DNA of 56,119 nucleotides from Rhizobium sp. BK418 (GTDB lineage Bacteria > Pseudomonadota > Alphaproteobacteria > Rhizobiales > Rhizobiaceae). The stretch's first letter is position 1. Each line of letters starts with the position of its first letter. The notes under the pieces were generated by a model, which was not told the DNA's origin, ran no database searches, and saw only the letters and a program-made list of their open reading frames with translations. The DNA is taken from assembly GCF_004341105.1 (NCBI RefSeq), contig NZ_SLZK01000014.1, forward strand, positions 1 to 56,119, written 5' to 3'. Positions 16,869-25,759 of the stretch are shown piece after piece. The position numbers and the translations under genes were made by a program.

Positions 16869-18121
16869 TCGCTTCCTCCGGGCACGAGGCATGGTTTGGT
16901 AGCGCCGATCGGACGACGCAGATTGAAGCAGGCAGCGGCGGCAACCAGAAAGGCGCCGCTCCCAAGGAGGAGAAAGAGCGCCTGCGGTGCAAACAGCTCC
17001 ATGAGCTGCGCGGCAAGCCCAGGTGTCATGATGTTGCCGATCGAATAGAGGAGCAGCAGGCTGCCCGACGCCGAGACCATATGCCGGCTGTCGAGCTGCG
17101 AATTCGCATAGGCGATGCCGATCGGATAAATCGTCAGTGCAATGGCGCCATAGGCGAAGAACAGGCCGTAAAGCACCGGCTGCGGAGAGTTTCCACCCCA
17201 GGCAATTGCCGCGCACAGTCCCGCGCCCGTCAGTCCCTGGAGCAGCAGCAGAACACGCCGGTCCATGCGATCCGACAGCCATCCGACCGGTGCCTGGGCA
17301 AGCATGCCTCCAAGGCTGAAAGCGGTCACCAGCGTCACGGCGACGGTTGCGTCCAGGTGCATCCGCTCCGCATAGATCGGCGTCATCGTGTAGACGTTCA
17401 TATTCGTCATGCCCGCCTGAAAGACGCAGATGACCGTCACCGGCGCCAGGGCGGCGAGCCGCCAAATGCCGTATCGATTCCCGGAATGGGCGATGCCGGC
17501 CTCGACCGTCACCGTCAGTGGCAGCCGCAAGGCGGGCCATGGTCCGCCGACGAATCGCGCGTAAGTCAGGCCGAGCAGGATGACGCCAAATACCATCTGA
17601 AACAGATAAGGCGAATTCGCTCCGGCCAGTTCGACCAGCAGCTGCGCAAACAACGTCGCCAGCGATGTCATCAGCATGTAGAAGGAGAAATAGGTTCCCC
17701 TGTTCTTCTGATCGGCATAGAGATTGATCCAGCTTTCCGACACGACGAAAAGGGTCGCGATGGAAAAGCCGTTTATCAGGCGCAGGCAAAACCAGACCGG
17801 AGCTGCTTGCGTCAGCATATAGCCGCCCGCACCAAGGCCTGCGAGCGATGCCACAAGCAGGAAGGAACGCTCATGTCCGAAACGGACGACAAGGAAGCGC
17901 GCCGACAGGCAGCCGGCAAGAAAGCCGATAGGAAAGGCCGTCAGCAACAGCTGGACCCCGTGCGGGTCGAGTGCGGGATCGCTGAGCTGGAGCGAGACCG
18001 CCGTCGTCAGAAGTGAATTTCCGGTCGCAACGATGCAGATGCTCGCCATCACGTGCAGAATTGCACGAAGGCCTGCGGCCTTTTGCGGAGTGTCACCCAT
18101 CGTCCTTTCGCGGTCGTGCAT
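16865..18121 (-). CDS. MFS transporter
   Basis: The 418-residue membrane protein has about 12 hydrophobic helices and the MFS loop motif after helix 2 (RFLVVRFGHERSF) and again mid-protein (GWLSDRMDRRVLL). It lies directly between the ABC ATPase gene (3 bp gap) and the hydantoinase-like gene (ATGA overlap). It probably exports or imports the substrate or a pathway product across the inner membrane. Having both an ABC importer and an MFS carrier in one operon hints at separate transport of substrate and product. Confidence 0.9.
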   Translation of the reverse strand: MHDRERTMGDTPQKAAGLRAILHVMASICIVATGNSLLTTAVSLQLSDPALDPHGVQLLLTAFPIGFLAGCLSARFLVVRFGHERSFLLVASLAGLGAGGYMLTQAAPVWFCLRLINGFSIATLFVVSESWINLYADQKNRGTYFSFYMLMTSLATLFAQLLVELAGANSPYLFQMVFGVILLGLTYARFVGGPWPALRLPLTVTVEAGIAHSGNRYGIWRLAALAPVTVICVFQAGMTNMNVYTMTPIYAERMHLDATVAVTLVTAFSLGGMLAQAPVGWLSDRMDRRVLLLLQGLTGAGLCAAIAWGGNSPQPVLYGLFFAYGAIALTIYPIGIAYANSQLDSRHMVSASGSLLLLYSIGNIMTPGLAAQLMELFAPQALFLLLGSGAFLVAAAACFNLRRPIGATKPCLVPGGSE

Positions 18122-18124
18122 TGC

Positions 18125-20182
18125 CTATGCCTTTTCGGCTGGAGCAAGGACGGACGGGCGTGCGGCAAGCTCCGCCTGATCGATATGGCATAGAATTTCG
18201 TGCGTCCCGGACATCTTGCGCAACGGCGGAGCGACGGTATCGCAAATGCTGCCGAGCTTGCGATGGCATCGCGTTGAGAAGCGGCAGCCGGCCGGCACGC
18301 TCACCGGGCTTGGCGTCTCTCCCGACAGGCGGATGCGCTGGCGCGGCGTCTCGTCGGGATGCGGGCTGCGGATCGCCGAAAGAAGTGCCTCGGTATAGGG
18401 ATGGGCGCCTTCGCTGAAGACCTCGTCGACTGTTCCCTGCTCCATGATCTTGCCGAGATACATGACGACGACCTTGTCGGCGACATGACGGACGAGGGCC
18501 AGATCGTGGCTGATGAACAACATCGTCGCGTGCTTTTCCCGCTGAATGTCGAGGAGAAGCGTCACGACCGCGGCCTGCACCGAGACATCCAACGCCGAGA
18601 CGGGCTCGTCCGCGACGATCAGCGATGGTTCGGCTGCAAAGGCGCGCGCGATGGCGATCCGCTGTTTTTGGCCACCGGAAAGCTGGCTCGGCTTTCGGTC
18701 CGCGACAGCCGGAGACAGACGGACCATTTCCAGCAATTCACGGACGCGCTGCTCAATCCCGGCCCGGTCCTTGCGGATGCCGAACTTCTTGATCGAACGG
18801 CGGATCGAGAAGGCGGCGGAATGCGAGGGATTGAGCGTGCTGTCGGGGTTCTGAAAGATCATCTGAACCTGCTGCAGCAATTCGCGTGGACGCTCGCTTG
18901 CCTGCAGCTCGGCAATGTTTTCGCCCGCCATCCGGATTTCACCCGACGTTGCCTTGTCGAGCCCCGTCACTATCCGCGCGAGCGTCGATTTCCCGCAGCC
19001 AGATTCGCCGACGAGCGCCACGATTTCGGCTCTTGCCGCTGTAAAGCTGACGGCTTCATTTGCCTTGACGGTCCTCTGGTGACCGACCGGATAAAGACGG
19101 TTTACATTGGAAAGTGTTATCGCAGTCGATTTCGCAATCGCCTTCGTCTCGGGAGGGGCAGGCATTGCTTGGGCATCGTGGATGTCCTGCAAGCGGACGC
19201 AGCGTACCAGATGGTCTTCGCCCGCAGGCTCCAGAAGAGGCCCGGGCGGCCGATCGCAGAGGCCGGCGACGAAACTGGAACAGCGGGGTCCGAAAAGACA
19301 GCCCTGCGGCCTTTCCTGCGGCAGCGGGATCGAGCCGGGAATTGCGGCAAGCGTGCGGCTGCGCTTGTCACCGCCAATATCGGGAATGCAATCGATGAGC
19401 CCGCGCGTATAGGGGTGTTTCGGCCGGCGGAACACGTCGGCCGTTATTCCCTCTTCCACCATCTCGCCGGAATACATGATGCCGAGACGATCACAGCCTT
19501 CGGCGATGAGGCCGAGATTATGTGAGATGAACAGAAGGCTGGTCGAGTAACGCTGGCGCAATTCGGCGATCAAATCGATGACGGCTGCCTCCACGGTCAC
19601 GTCAAGGCCCGTCGTCGGTTCATCGAGCAGCAGAAGCGACGGCTTGGCAAGCAAAGCCATGGCGATGACCACGCGCTGCTGCTGGCCACCGGAGAGCTGG
19701 TGGGGATAGCGCTTCAGCATGTCGCCGGGATCCGGCAGGCGAACGTCGGCCAGCATCGCCTCCGCCATCGCCACGGCTTCCTTCTTGCCGACTCCCAGAT
19801 GAAGCAGCGGCACCTCGGCAAGCTGCGCGCCGATCGTTTTGACCGGATTGAGTGCGCTCATCGGGTCCTGATAGACCATCGCGATCTGTCGCCCGCGAAT
19901 GGAGCGCAGTTCTTTTGCCGAGGCATTGACCAATTGCTTGCCGTTGAAACGGATGCTGCCGCCGGCAATCACACCGGTATTGCCGAGATAGCCCATGATC
20001 GCCATGGCCGTCGTGCTCTTGCCGCAGCCGGATTCTCCGACCAGGCCATAGCTTTCGCCGGCCATGACCTTGAACGAAAGATCCGGGATCGCAACGACCG
20101 TCTCGCTTTTGCCGCGAAACTCGATGCGCAGATTCCGGATCTCGAGAACGGGTTCACGATCGATCGCTGGCGTGACGGACAT
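18125..20182 (-). CDS. Tandem dipeptide-type ABC transporter ATPase (two NBDs in one chain)
   Basis: About 685 residues contain two full nucleotide-binding domains of the Dpp/Opp class, comparable to GsiA. Each has a Walker A (GESGCGKST), a signature (LSGGQQQR, then LSGGQKQR) and a Walker B (LLLLDEPTTG, then LIVADEPVSA), plus the C-terminal oligopeptide-transporter extension with clustered Cys residues (CLFGPRC, CRFSTRC). An ATG at 20218 overlaps the permease stop (ATGA), but ATG at 20182 has AAGGAG 5 nt upstream and is preferred. It energises the two permeases encoded just upstream. Confidence 0.92.
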   Translation of the reverse strand: MSVTPAIDREPVLEIRNLRIEFRGKSETVVAIPDLSFKVMAGESYGLVGESGCGKSTTAMAIMGYLGNTGVIAGGSIRFNGKQLVNASAKELRSIRGRQIAMVYQDPMSALNPVKTIGAQLAEVPLLHLGVGKKEAVAMAEAMLADVRLPDPGDMLKRYPHQLSGGQQQRVVIAMALLAKPSLLLLDEPTTGLDVTVEAAVIDLIAELRQRYSTSLLFISHNLGLIAEGCDRLGIMYSGEMVEEGITADVFRRPKHPYTRGLIDCIPDIGGDKRSRTLAAIPGSIPLPQERPQGCLFGPRCSSFVAGLCDRPPGPLLEPAGEDHLVRCVRLQDIHDAQAMPAPPETKAIAKSTAITLSNVNRLYPVGHQRTVKANEAVSFTAARAEIVALVGESGCGKSTLARIVTGLDKATSGEIRMAGENIAELQASERPRELLQQVQMIFQNPDSTLNPSHSAAFSIRRSIKKFGIRKDRAGIEQRVRELLEMVRLSPAVADRKPSQLSGGQKQRIAIARAFAAEPSLIVADEPVSALDVSVQAAVVTLLLDIQREKHATMLFISHDLALVRHVADKVVVMYLGKIMEQGTVDEVFSEGAHPYTEALLSAIRSPHPDETPRQRIRLSGETPSPVSVPAGCRFSTRCHRKLGSICDTVAPPLRKMSGTHEILCHIDQAELAARPSVLAPAEKA

Positions 20183-20214
20183 GGCCGCTCCTTGAAGACT
20201 GGACGCGATGATGT

Positions 20215-21090
20215 TCATGGTTTCCATGCCTCCCGCATGCCGTCGGCAAGCAGATTGAAGCCGAGGACGAGGCTGACGAGCGCGGCCGACGGAATGAGGG
20301 ACATATGCGGCCAGACATTCAGGACGGTGACGCTTTCCTTGACCATACCGCCCCAATCCGGGTTCGGTGGCGGCAGGCCGAGGCCGAGAAAACCCAGAAT
20401 ACCGATCGTGATGATCGTGTAGCCGATGCGAAGGCAGGCATCGACGATCAGCAGACTGCGGCAGTTCGGCAAAAGCTCGACGATCATGATGTAAAGCGTG
20501 TTTTCCGCACGCAGCTTCGCCGCGGAGATATATTCCTGCTGTTTGAGACCAAGCACCAGGCCGCGAGTGATACGTCCGATGCCGGGCGCCGAGGCAATCG
20601 TGGTCGCAATGACGATATTGAGGACGGACGGTCCGATATTGGCGATCAGGATGACGTAGATGACCAGGACCGGAAAGGCGAGGATGATGTCTGAAAACCG
20701 GCTGATGAGGACATCGATCCAGCCGCCGTAGTAGCCGGCAATCATGCCCATCATGATGCCGACCAGCATTGCTACCGCCACCGACAGGGGCGCAACGGAG
20801 AGCACGGTGCGGGCACCGAAGATCAGTCGTGACAGGACATCGCGACCGAGGACATCGGTTCCTAGCCAATGGGCCGCCGAGGGATAGGGATTGCTCATCG
20901 CCATGACATCGGAGTCGGTTGGAGACGGCAGGGGCAGGATGGGCGCCAGAAGAGCCGCAAGAACCCAGAAGAGCACCAGACAGAGACCGACGACGGCGGT
21001 GCGAGAGTGGAAAATTCGCACCCAGTTCGACCGCCCTACCCGCTTTGGCGGCGCGACGGCGACTGCTGAGATATTATCGTGAACAGCCAT
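20215..21090 (-). CDS. Dipeptide-type ABC transporter permease (DppC-like)
   Basis: The 291-residue protein has an N-terminal cytoplasmic stretch, a first helix near residue 35, then the DppC-type GTDVLGRDVLSRL segment and five further helices with the EAA loop (EYISAAKLRAE). It pairs with the permease at 21094-22107 (3 bp apart), the tandem ATPase and the binding protein at 22177-23856 to form a complete importer. Confidence 0.92.
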   Translation of the reverse strand: MAVHDNISAVAVAPPKRVGRSNWVRIFHSRTAVVGLCLVLFWVLAALLAPILPLPSPTDSDVMAMSNPYPSAAHWLGTDVLGRDVLSRLIFGARTVLSVAPLSVAVAMLVGIMMGMIAGYYGGWIDVLISRFSDIILAFPVLVIYVILIANIGPSVLNIVIATTIASAPGIGRITRGLVLGLKQQEYISAAKLRAENTLYIMIVELLPNCRSLLIVDACLRIGYTIITIGILGFLGLGLPPPNPDWGGMVKESVTVLNVWPHMSLIPSAALVSLVLGFNLLADGMREAWKP

Positions 21091-21093
21091 GAT

Positions 21094-22107
21094 CTATTTC
21101 ACCCGGATACGTGGATCGAGCAGCATGTAGCCGAGGTCGCCGAGCAGTTGCGTGATGACGGCGATCGCGACGGTGATCAGTGTTGCGGCTTCGAGGGTCG
21201 CGATGTCGCCGAACAGGCTTGCATCGAGGATCAGGCGACCGAAACCTGGATAGGCAAAGACGAGTTCGGTGACGACAACGCCGCTGATCAGAAAGTTGAT
21301 CTGCAAGAGCAGCACCGTAAAGGGTGCGATCATCGCATTGCGAAGCGCGTGGCCGAGGACCATGCGTCGCGTGCTCATGCCTTTAAGAATTGCAGTGCGG
21401 ATGTAAGGCCGCTCCATGACGCCAATCATCGAGACGCGGATCATGCGCGCCACGTAGCCGAAGTCGTAGATGACCAGCACGGCAACGGGCAGCACGAACT
21501 GGTAGGGCACCGCCCAGCCGCCGTCGCTGTTGAGAGGGCTGGTGCCCGGCAGTATCGGCCAGAGGATCACGAAAAGCGTGACGAGGAAGACCCCTGAGGC
21601 AAATTCCGGGATAGAGGTGAAGGTGATACAAATGACCGATAGTGTCCGGTCTAGCACGCCGCCTTCCTTCAATCCCGACAGGATGCCGAAGATGATCGAC
21701 AACGGGACGATCAGCAGAAAGGCCAGTCCCGCCAGGATCGCGGTATTGCGGAGGCGATCCCAGATGACATCGTTGACGGGCAGCTTGTTCAGCGTTGAAT
21801 AGCCGAAATTCCCGAAATACTGGGCGCCGCGGGGATCCGTAAAATTCAATCCGGTGGTCGGATCCTGAAGAGGATCGGGGATTGCCCCGACGAGTACGCC
21901 GAGCCAGCGGCCGAAACGAACCGGCAGGGGATCGTTCGCCCTCAGTTTTTGCGACAGAAGGTCCACCTGCTGCTGGGTGGCGAAAGGACCGAGCGACTTG
22001 CGCGCCACGCTGCCGGGGGTGAACTCGCAGACGGCAAAGACGAGAAACGAAGCACAAAGCATCGTCACGACCATCATCACCAAACGCTTTAGGAGGAAAT
22101 TCGCCAT
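21094..22107 (-). CDS. Dipeptide-type ABC transporter permease (DppB-like)
   Basis: This 337-residue protein has six helices and the DppB-type N-terminus (FLLKRLVMMVVTML). The EAA loop region reads YIRTAILKGMSTRRMVLGHALRN. It follows the binding-protein gene after 69 bp that contain a perfect hairpin (22137-22165). It forms the transmembrane pore with the DppC-like partner. Confidence 0.92.
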   Translation of the reverse strand: MANFLLKRLVMMVVTMLCASFLVFAVCEFTPGSVARKSLGPFATQQQVDLLSQKLRANDPLPVRFGRWLGVLVGAIPDPLQDPTTGLNFTDPRGAQYFGNFGYSTLNKLPVNDVIWDRLRNTAILAGLAFLLIVPLSIIFGILSGLKEGGVLDRTLSVICITFTSIPEFASGVFLVTLFVILWPILPGTSPLNSDGGWAVPYQFVLPVAVLVIYDFGYVARMIRVSMIGVMERPYIRTAILKGMSTRRMVLGHALRNAMIAPFTVLLLQINFLISGVVVTELVFAYPGFGRLILDASLFGDIATLEAATLITVAIAVITQLLGDLGYMLLDPRIRVK

Positions 22108-22136
22108 AGCCGGAGGAATCCGAATGTCCAGGCAAA

Positions 22137-22165
22137 GTGCCCGACCGCGCGACGCGGTCGGGCAC
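22137..22165 (-). promoter_or_regulatory. Perfect 13-bp hairpin between binding-protein and permease genes
   Basis: GTGCCCGACCGCG (22137-22149) and its exact complement (22153-22165) flank a 3-nt loop. It lies in the only sizeable gap of the importer operon, just after the binding-protein stop. Such stems stabilise the upstream mRNA or partly stop transcription, giving more binding protein than permease, as in malE-malF. No T tract follows, so mRNA protection is likelier than full termination. Confidence 0.7.
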
Positions 22166-22176
22166 CAGCCGAAAGG

Positions 22177-23856
22177 TTAAGCCGAGATCGCGTACTGATG
22201 CGCGAAGATGTACTGGGATGGATGGAGCTCGAAGCCCTTGACCTTCTTGTCCATGACGGTCGAGAAAACACGCCAGAAGGGCTGAACGATCGGCCCGTCC
22301 TCCTGCATGATCGCTTCGATCTTCGCCATCACCTTGCTGCGTTCCTTCGGATCGAGAATGCCTTCGGCTTCGGTCAGCAGCTTGTCGAAATCCGCATTGG
22401 AATAGTTGGATTCATTCCATGCGGCGTTCGAGCGGTAGGCAAGCGACAGCGTCATGATTGCCAGCGGCCGGTGGCCCCAGGCGGTCAGGCTGAACGGCGA
22501 CGTCGTCCAGACTTCCCAATATTGGGCGCTCGGCAGGGCCTTGATATTGACCTTGACGCCGATGTCCTTGAACTGTTCAGCAAGGACCTGCGCGGTATTG
22601 AGCTCCCAGATGGGATCCGGGCGCGTCGTCAAGTCGAACTCGAAACCGTCCGGATAGCCGGCATCGGCTAAAAGCTTCTTGGCCTTCTCGACGTCGCGCG
22701 GATATTTGGGCAGAGCCGCGTATTCAGGATGCGACGGCGCGACGTGATGATCTTCCGCCGGAATGCCGGCGCCGAGGAGAGCCGTCTGGATAACCTTGTC
22801 GCGATCGATCGCATAGCGCATCGCCTGACGCACACGCTTGTCCTTGAACTGCTCGATATCGGGATGCATGCGCGCAACGACCGTCTGCGTCGTCTCGACC
22901 TGATAGACGGCGACATGGGCGAAATTCTTCATCGCGTTGATCTGCACTGCATCGGCTTCCGACAGACCATCCACCTGCTTGGAGGCCATGGCGGCGATAC
23001 CCGCGCCCGGATTGTCGCCGAGGTCGACATATTCGAACGTGTCGAGATAAGGGCCGGTGCCCCAATAGTCGGTGCGGGCCTTGTACTTGGCACCCTTGCC
23101 GACGACGTATTCGGTCATCGCGAAGGGACCCGTGCCGTTGGCATCTGCCCCGAAGGCCCCGTTTTCTTCCGGATCAATGATGAACATCGGATAATGGTAG
23201 AGGTGCTCGGGCACGGCAATCTGCGGCGCAGAGCAGTTGAGGCGGACGGTGTGGTCGTCCACCTTCTCGATGGCGTTGTCGGCCCAAAGCTTGCTCGACT
23301 TCTTCGGATTGCCCTTCTCGTCCTTTTCGCCGGTTTCATATTCCTGCACGAGATAGCCGGTAAAGAGCCCAAGCATCGACGAGCCGATGGCGGGATCGCA
23401 AACGCGCTTCAGGTTCCAGACCACGTCATCTGCTGTCAGAGGACGACCCTTGCGCCACTTGACGTCCTTGCGCACAAAGAGCGTCCACGTCTTCAGGTCG
23501 TCGCTGACCTCCCACTTTTCCAGGAGGTAGGGATGCGTGATGTTGTTGCGATCGGTGAAGGTAAGATATTCGCAGACCTGACGGATGACGTTCGACTTCT
23601 CGGCGAAGTCTGCCAGATGCGGGTCCTTGATTTCCATGCAGCGCATGCCGATGCGCAGGTTTCCGCCCTTCGGCAGGTCTTCTGCATGGGCGGCACTACC
23701 TGGCATCGAAATGCCGGCGAGCGAATAGGCAGCTGCTGCCGAGACGCCGAGCAGCGTCGCCTTGCGCAGGAATTCGCGACGGCCGATCGAGCCGCCGGAC
23801 ATCTGTTCGACGAGAGTCGGAATATAGGAATGCTGTTTCTTGTCCACGGTGGTCAT
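22177..23856 (-). CDS. Dipeptide-type ABC transporter substrate-binding protein (Tat signal)
   Basis: The 559-residue family-5 periplasmic binding protein has a twin-arginine leader: GRREFLRKA followed by a hydrophobic stretch and cleavage near SAAHAED. The mature part shows the SBP_bac_5 pattern, including the LLEKWEVSDDLKTWTLFVRKDVKWRKG-like N-terminal lobe. It captures the operon's substrate. The ATG at 23856 is directly next to AGGAG, which is too close. A GTG at 23847 gives 9 nt spacing and may be the true start. It begins the catabolic operon that runs to 7682. Confidence 0.92.
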   Translation of the reverse strand: MTTVDKKQHSYIPTLVEQMSGGSIGRREFLRKATLLGVSAAAAYSLAGISMPGSAAHAEDLPKGGNLRIGMRCMEIKDPHLADFAEKSNVIRQVCEYLTFTDRNNITHPYLLEKWEVSDDLKTWTLFVRKDVKWRKGRPLTADDVVWNLKRVCDPAIGSSMLGLFTGYLVQEYETGEKDEKGNPKKSSKLWADNAIEKVDDHTVRLNCSAPQIAVPEHLYHYPMFIIDPEENGAFGADANGTGPFAMTEYVVGKGAKYKARTDYWGTGPYLDTFEYVDLGDNPGAGIAAMASKQVDGLSEADAVQINAMKNFAHVAVYQVETTQTVVARMHPDIEQFKDKRVRQAMRYAIDRDKVIQTALLGAGIPAEDHHVAPSHPEYAALPKYPRDVEKAKKLLADAGYPDGFEFDLTTRPDPIWELNTAQVLAEQFKDIGVKVNIKALPSAQYWEVWTTSPFSLTAWGHRPLAIMTLSLAYRSNAAWNESNYSNADFDKLLTEAEGILDPKERSKVMAKIEAIMQEDGPIVQPFWRVFSTVMDKKVKGFELHPSQYIFAHQYAISA

Positions 23857-24037
23857 CTCCTAGTTGGCGCTTTAACTGTTCCGATTTTCTTGTTGGTTGG
23901 ACCGATTGGCTGCTTTCGCTCGCCACCGTCGCAGCAGGCTTTTGCCCGTCACCCATCCGTCTTGGTTAAAATTAAAACAGGATGGACCTCTGTGACATGC
24001 AGCGACCCGACGTCTTCTCTGCGTCGATCGACATTGT

Positions 24038-25048
24038 TCACGTGGTTGACACCTCCCTTCGCCTTTCGGCTTTTCTTGTGGCTGCAGGGCTTTCGCGAAA
24101 TCGCGTGCGATACGAGCGGCCGAAGTGGGAAGCCGATTGATAACCGCAGATTTCAGCGATCTTCCCGATCGCCAAATCCGTGTACGTCAGGAGTTCCCTT
24201 GCGCGCGCCATGCGCAGCTCGATGTAGAAATGACTGGGACTTTTACCGAGAGTGGCGTGAAACAGCCGTTCGAGCTGGCGCAGCGAAAGCGCAACGCTGT
24301 CGGCAAGATCGGAGATCTCCACGGGATCGCCGAGACTTGCCTCCATGCGGCGTACCACAAACGCAAGCTTGGCGTTCCTGATGCCAAAACGGTCTTCGGG
24401 GGACATCCTCTGGACGTCGTCCTGACGCCTGATGCGGGCGTGGTTGAACTGGTCGGAGATGAGCGCGGCGAGCTCCCTGCCCTCAATGGCAGAGATCAGG
24501 TAGAGCATCATGTCGAGCGTGACCGTGCCGCCTGACGAGGTCAGAAAGCGTCCATCGATGGCAAAAATGTCGTCTGTGGCAAGACAGTTCGGGAACTCGC
24601 TTCGAAAGCTTGCCAGCGACTCCCAATGGACGGCACATCGCCGCCCCTCCAACAATCGCGCCTTTGCCAGGAAGAAGACGGCCGTGCTGACTGCGCCCAG
24701 CACACAGCCTTCCGAATGAATACGCCTTAACCAGGCAAAGACGTTGGCATCATAGGCGTCTGCATAATTTATGCCGGCGCAGAGAATGACGATATCGCAG
24801 CGGGGTGCCTGCCCTACGGCCATGTCGGCATCGAAACCCAATCCGCTGCTGGATTTCACATGGTCACCATCCGCCGACAGGATCAGCCACTCGAAGGCTT
24901 TTCGCTTGGCCAGCCGATTGCCCTGCCTCAGAGAGTCAAGTGCTGCGGCAAAGGTCATCAGCGGGAAGTCCGGCACCAGGAAGAAGCCGATCCGGATCGG
25001 CCGGTCGCCCTGTGCCAACTGCTTCAGTGTATAGGTCTGTTCCATCAT
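24038..25048 (-). CDS. GlxA-family transcriptional activator
   Basis: About 336 residues form an N-terminal DJ-1/PfpI-like domain (residues 18-190, with LCAGINYA at the nucleophile turn, where Cys is at an early position) and a C-terminal AraC-type double helix-turn-helix (ISDLADSVALSLRQLERLF, then IGKIAEICGYQSASHFGRSY). The ATG at 25048 has GGAG 8 nt upstream. It lies upstream of the catabolic operon on the same strand, with 181 bp before the binding-protein gene. GlxA proteins sense small amine or amide metabolites in related operons, so it is the likely local activator. Confidence 0.9.
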   Translation of the reverse strand: MMEQTYTLKQLAQGDRPIRIGFFLVPDFPLMTFAAALDSLRQGNRLAKRKAFEWLILSADGDHVKSSSGLGFDADMAVGQAPRCDIVILCAGINYADAYDANVFAWLRRIHSEGCVLGAVSTAVFFLAKARLLEGRRCAVHWESLASFRSEFPNCLATDDIFAIDGRFLTSSGGTVTLDMMLYLISAIEGRELAALISDQFNHARIRRQDDVQRMSPEDRFGIRNAKLAFVVRRMEASLGDPVEISDLADSVALSLRQLERLFHATLGKSPSHFYIELRMARARELLTYTDLAIGKIAEICGYQSASHFGRSYRTRFRESPAATRKAERRREVSTT

Positions 25049-25138
25049 AAGGGGAACTCCAAACATCCGCTTTCCCTGCTTCTGCTGGCCCGCGGTAGCG
25101 GCCCCAGGCGATCAAGCGAAAACACCGCCGACCCACCG

Positions 25139-25605
25139 TCACCGCATGATCAGTCGGTTTTGCGTCACATCGTAGCCGGTGACCGGCTTGCCGCTCGTGC
25201 GCGCGGCATTCGGCCGGTCGCAGGCTATCAGGCGACTGCAGTCAGGCTGGGCTAGCAGTCTTCCGTCGTGACACGGGATCTCGCCGCGCGAGATGGTCGT
25301 CTGTGGCCGCCCCTCGACCACCATCCCCTCATAGGGCGTGTAATCCAGTTCATCGTGCAGCGTTTCGGTGGAGATCCGCACGCGTTTCGCCTCATCGCAG
25401 ATCACCATGTCTGCGTCGGCGCCGGGCGCCAGGACGCCCTTGCGACCCCGAAGGCCGTAGAGCTCGGCTGGCCGCTCTGCGGTGACGCGCACGAAATCGC
25501 GCAGAGACAACCGGCCATTCGACACCCCCATCGGAAAACAACAGCGGCAGCCGGGTTTCCAGACCAGGAAGTCCATAGGGAACCTTGTCGGAGGTCGCAT
25601 TCATT
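25139..25605 (-). pseudogene. Hydantoinase/dihydropyrimidinase C-terminal remnant (frameshifted)
   Basis: Only the last third of a cyclic amidohydrolase remains. One frame holds SDKVPYGLPGLETRLPLLFS. The rest (NGRLSLRDFVRVTAERPAELYGLRG, then GADADMVI and YTPYEGMVVEG) continues in a second frame after a break near 25520. No upstream part with the metal-binding HxH is present. It resembles the intact gene at 15435-16868 but is not identical, so it is a decayed relative and not a recent copy. Confidence 0.8.
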
Positions 25606-25670
25606 CCGTTGCGCATCTTTCCTTGAGATTCCCATTCCCCTTTGGTTCTTGTGGGAATCCCCCTACAATC

Positions 25671-25704
25671 CCGCTGGTATCCCATTTAAATACCGTACCA
25701 GCGG
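25671..25704. promoter_or_regulatory. Inverted repeat, candidate GntR operator
   Basis: CCGCTGGTA (25671-25679) and TACCAGCGG (25696-25704) are perfect inverted repeats 16 bp apart. The first half continues as TGGTATCCCA, a 10-mer that recurs at 27213-27222 ahead of the second catabolic operon. It lies just before the decayed GntR gene. Confidence 0.55.
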
Positions 25705-25759
25705 CAACTTGACGGAGTCAATCGGCAAATCACCGAGCAGTCGCTCACGAATTGAGGGG

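Noticed and set aside
16869..17789. Fusion of extra N-terminal 307 codons to the hydantoinase-like gene
   Set aside because: The extension lies inside the MFS gene in another frame and has no domain character. The ATG at 16868 overlaps the MFS stop and starts at the family's first strand.
20219..20869. N-terminal extension of the tandem ABC ATPase
   Set aside because: It overlaps the DppC-like permease gene and lacks domain features. Starts at 20182 or 20218 agree with coupling and ribosome site.
22729..24381. A 550-codon plus-strand frame
   Set aside because: Antisense to the substrate-binding protein with its Tat signal. No recognisable domain.
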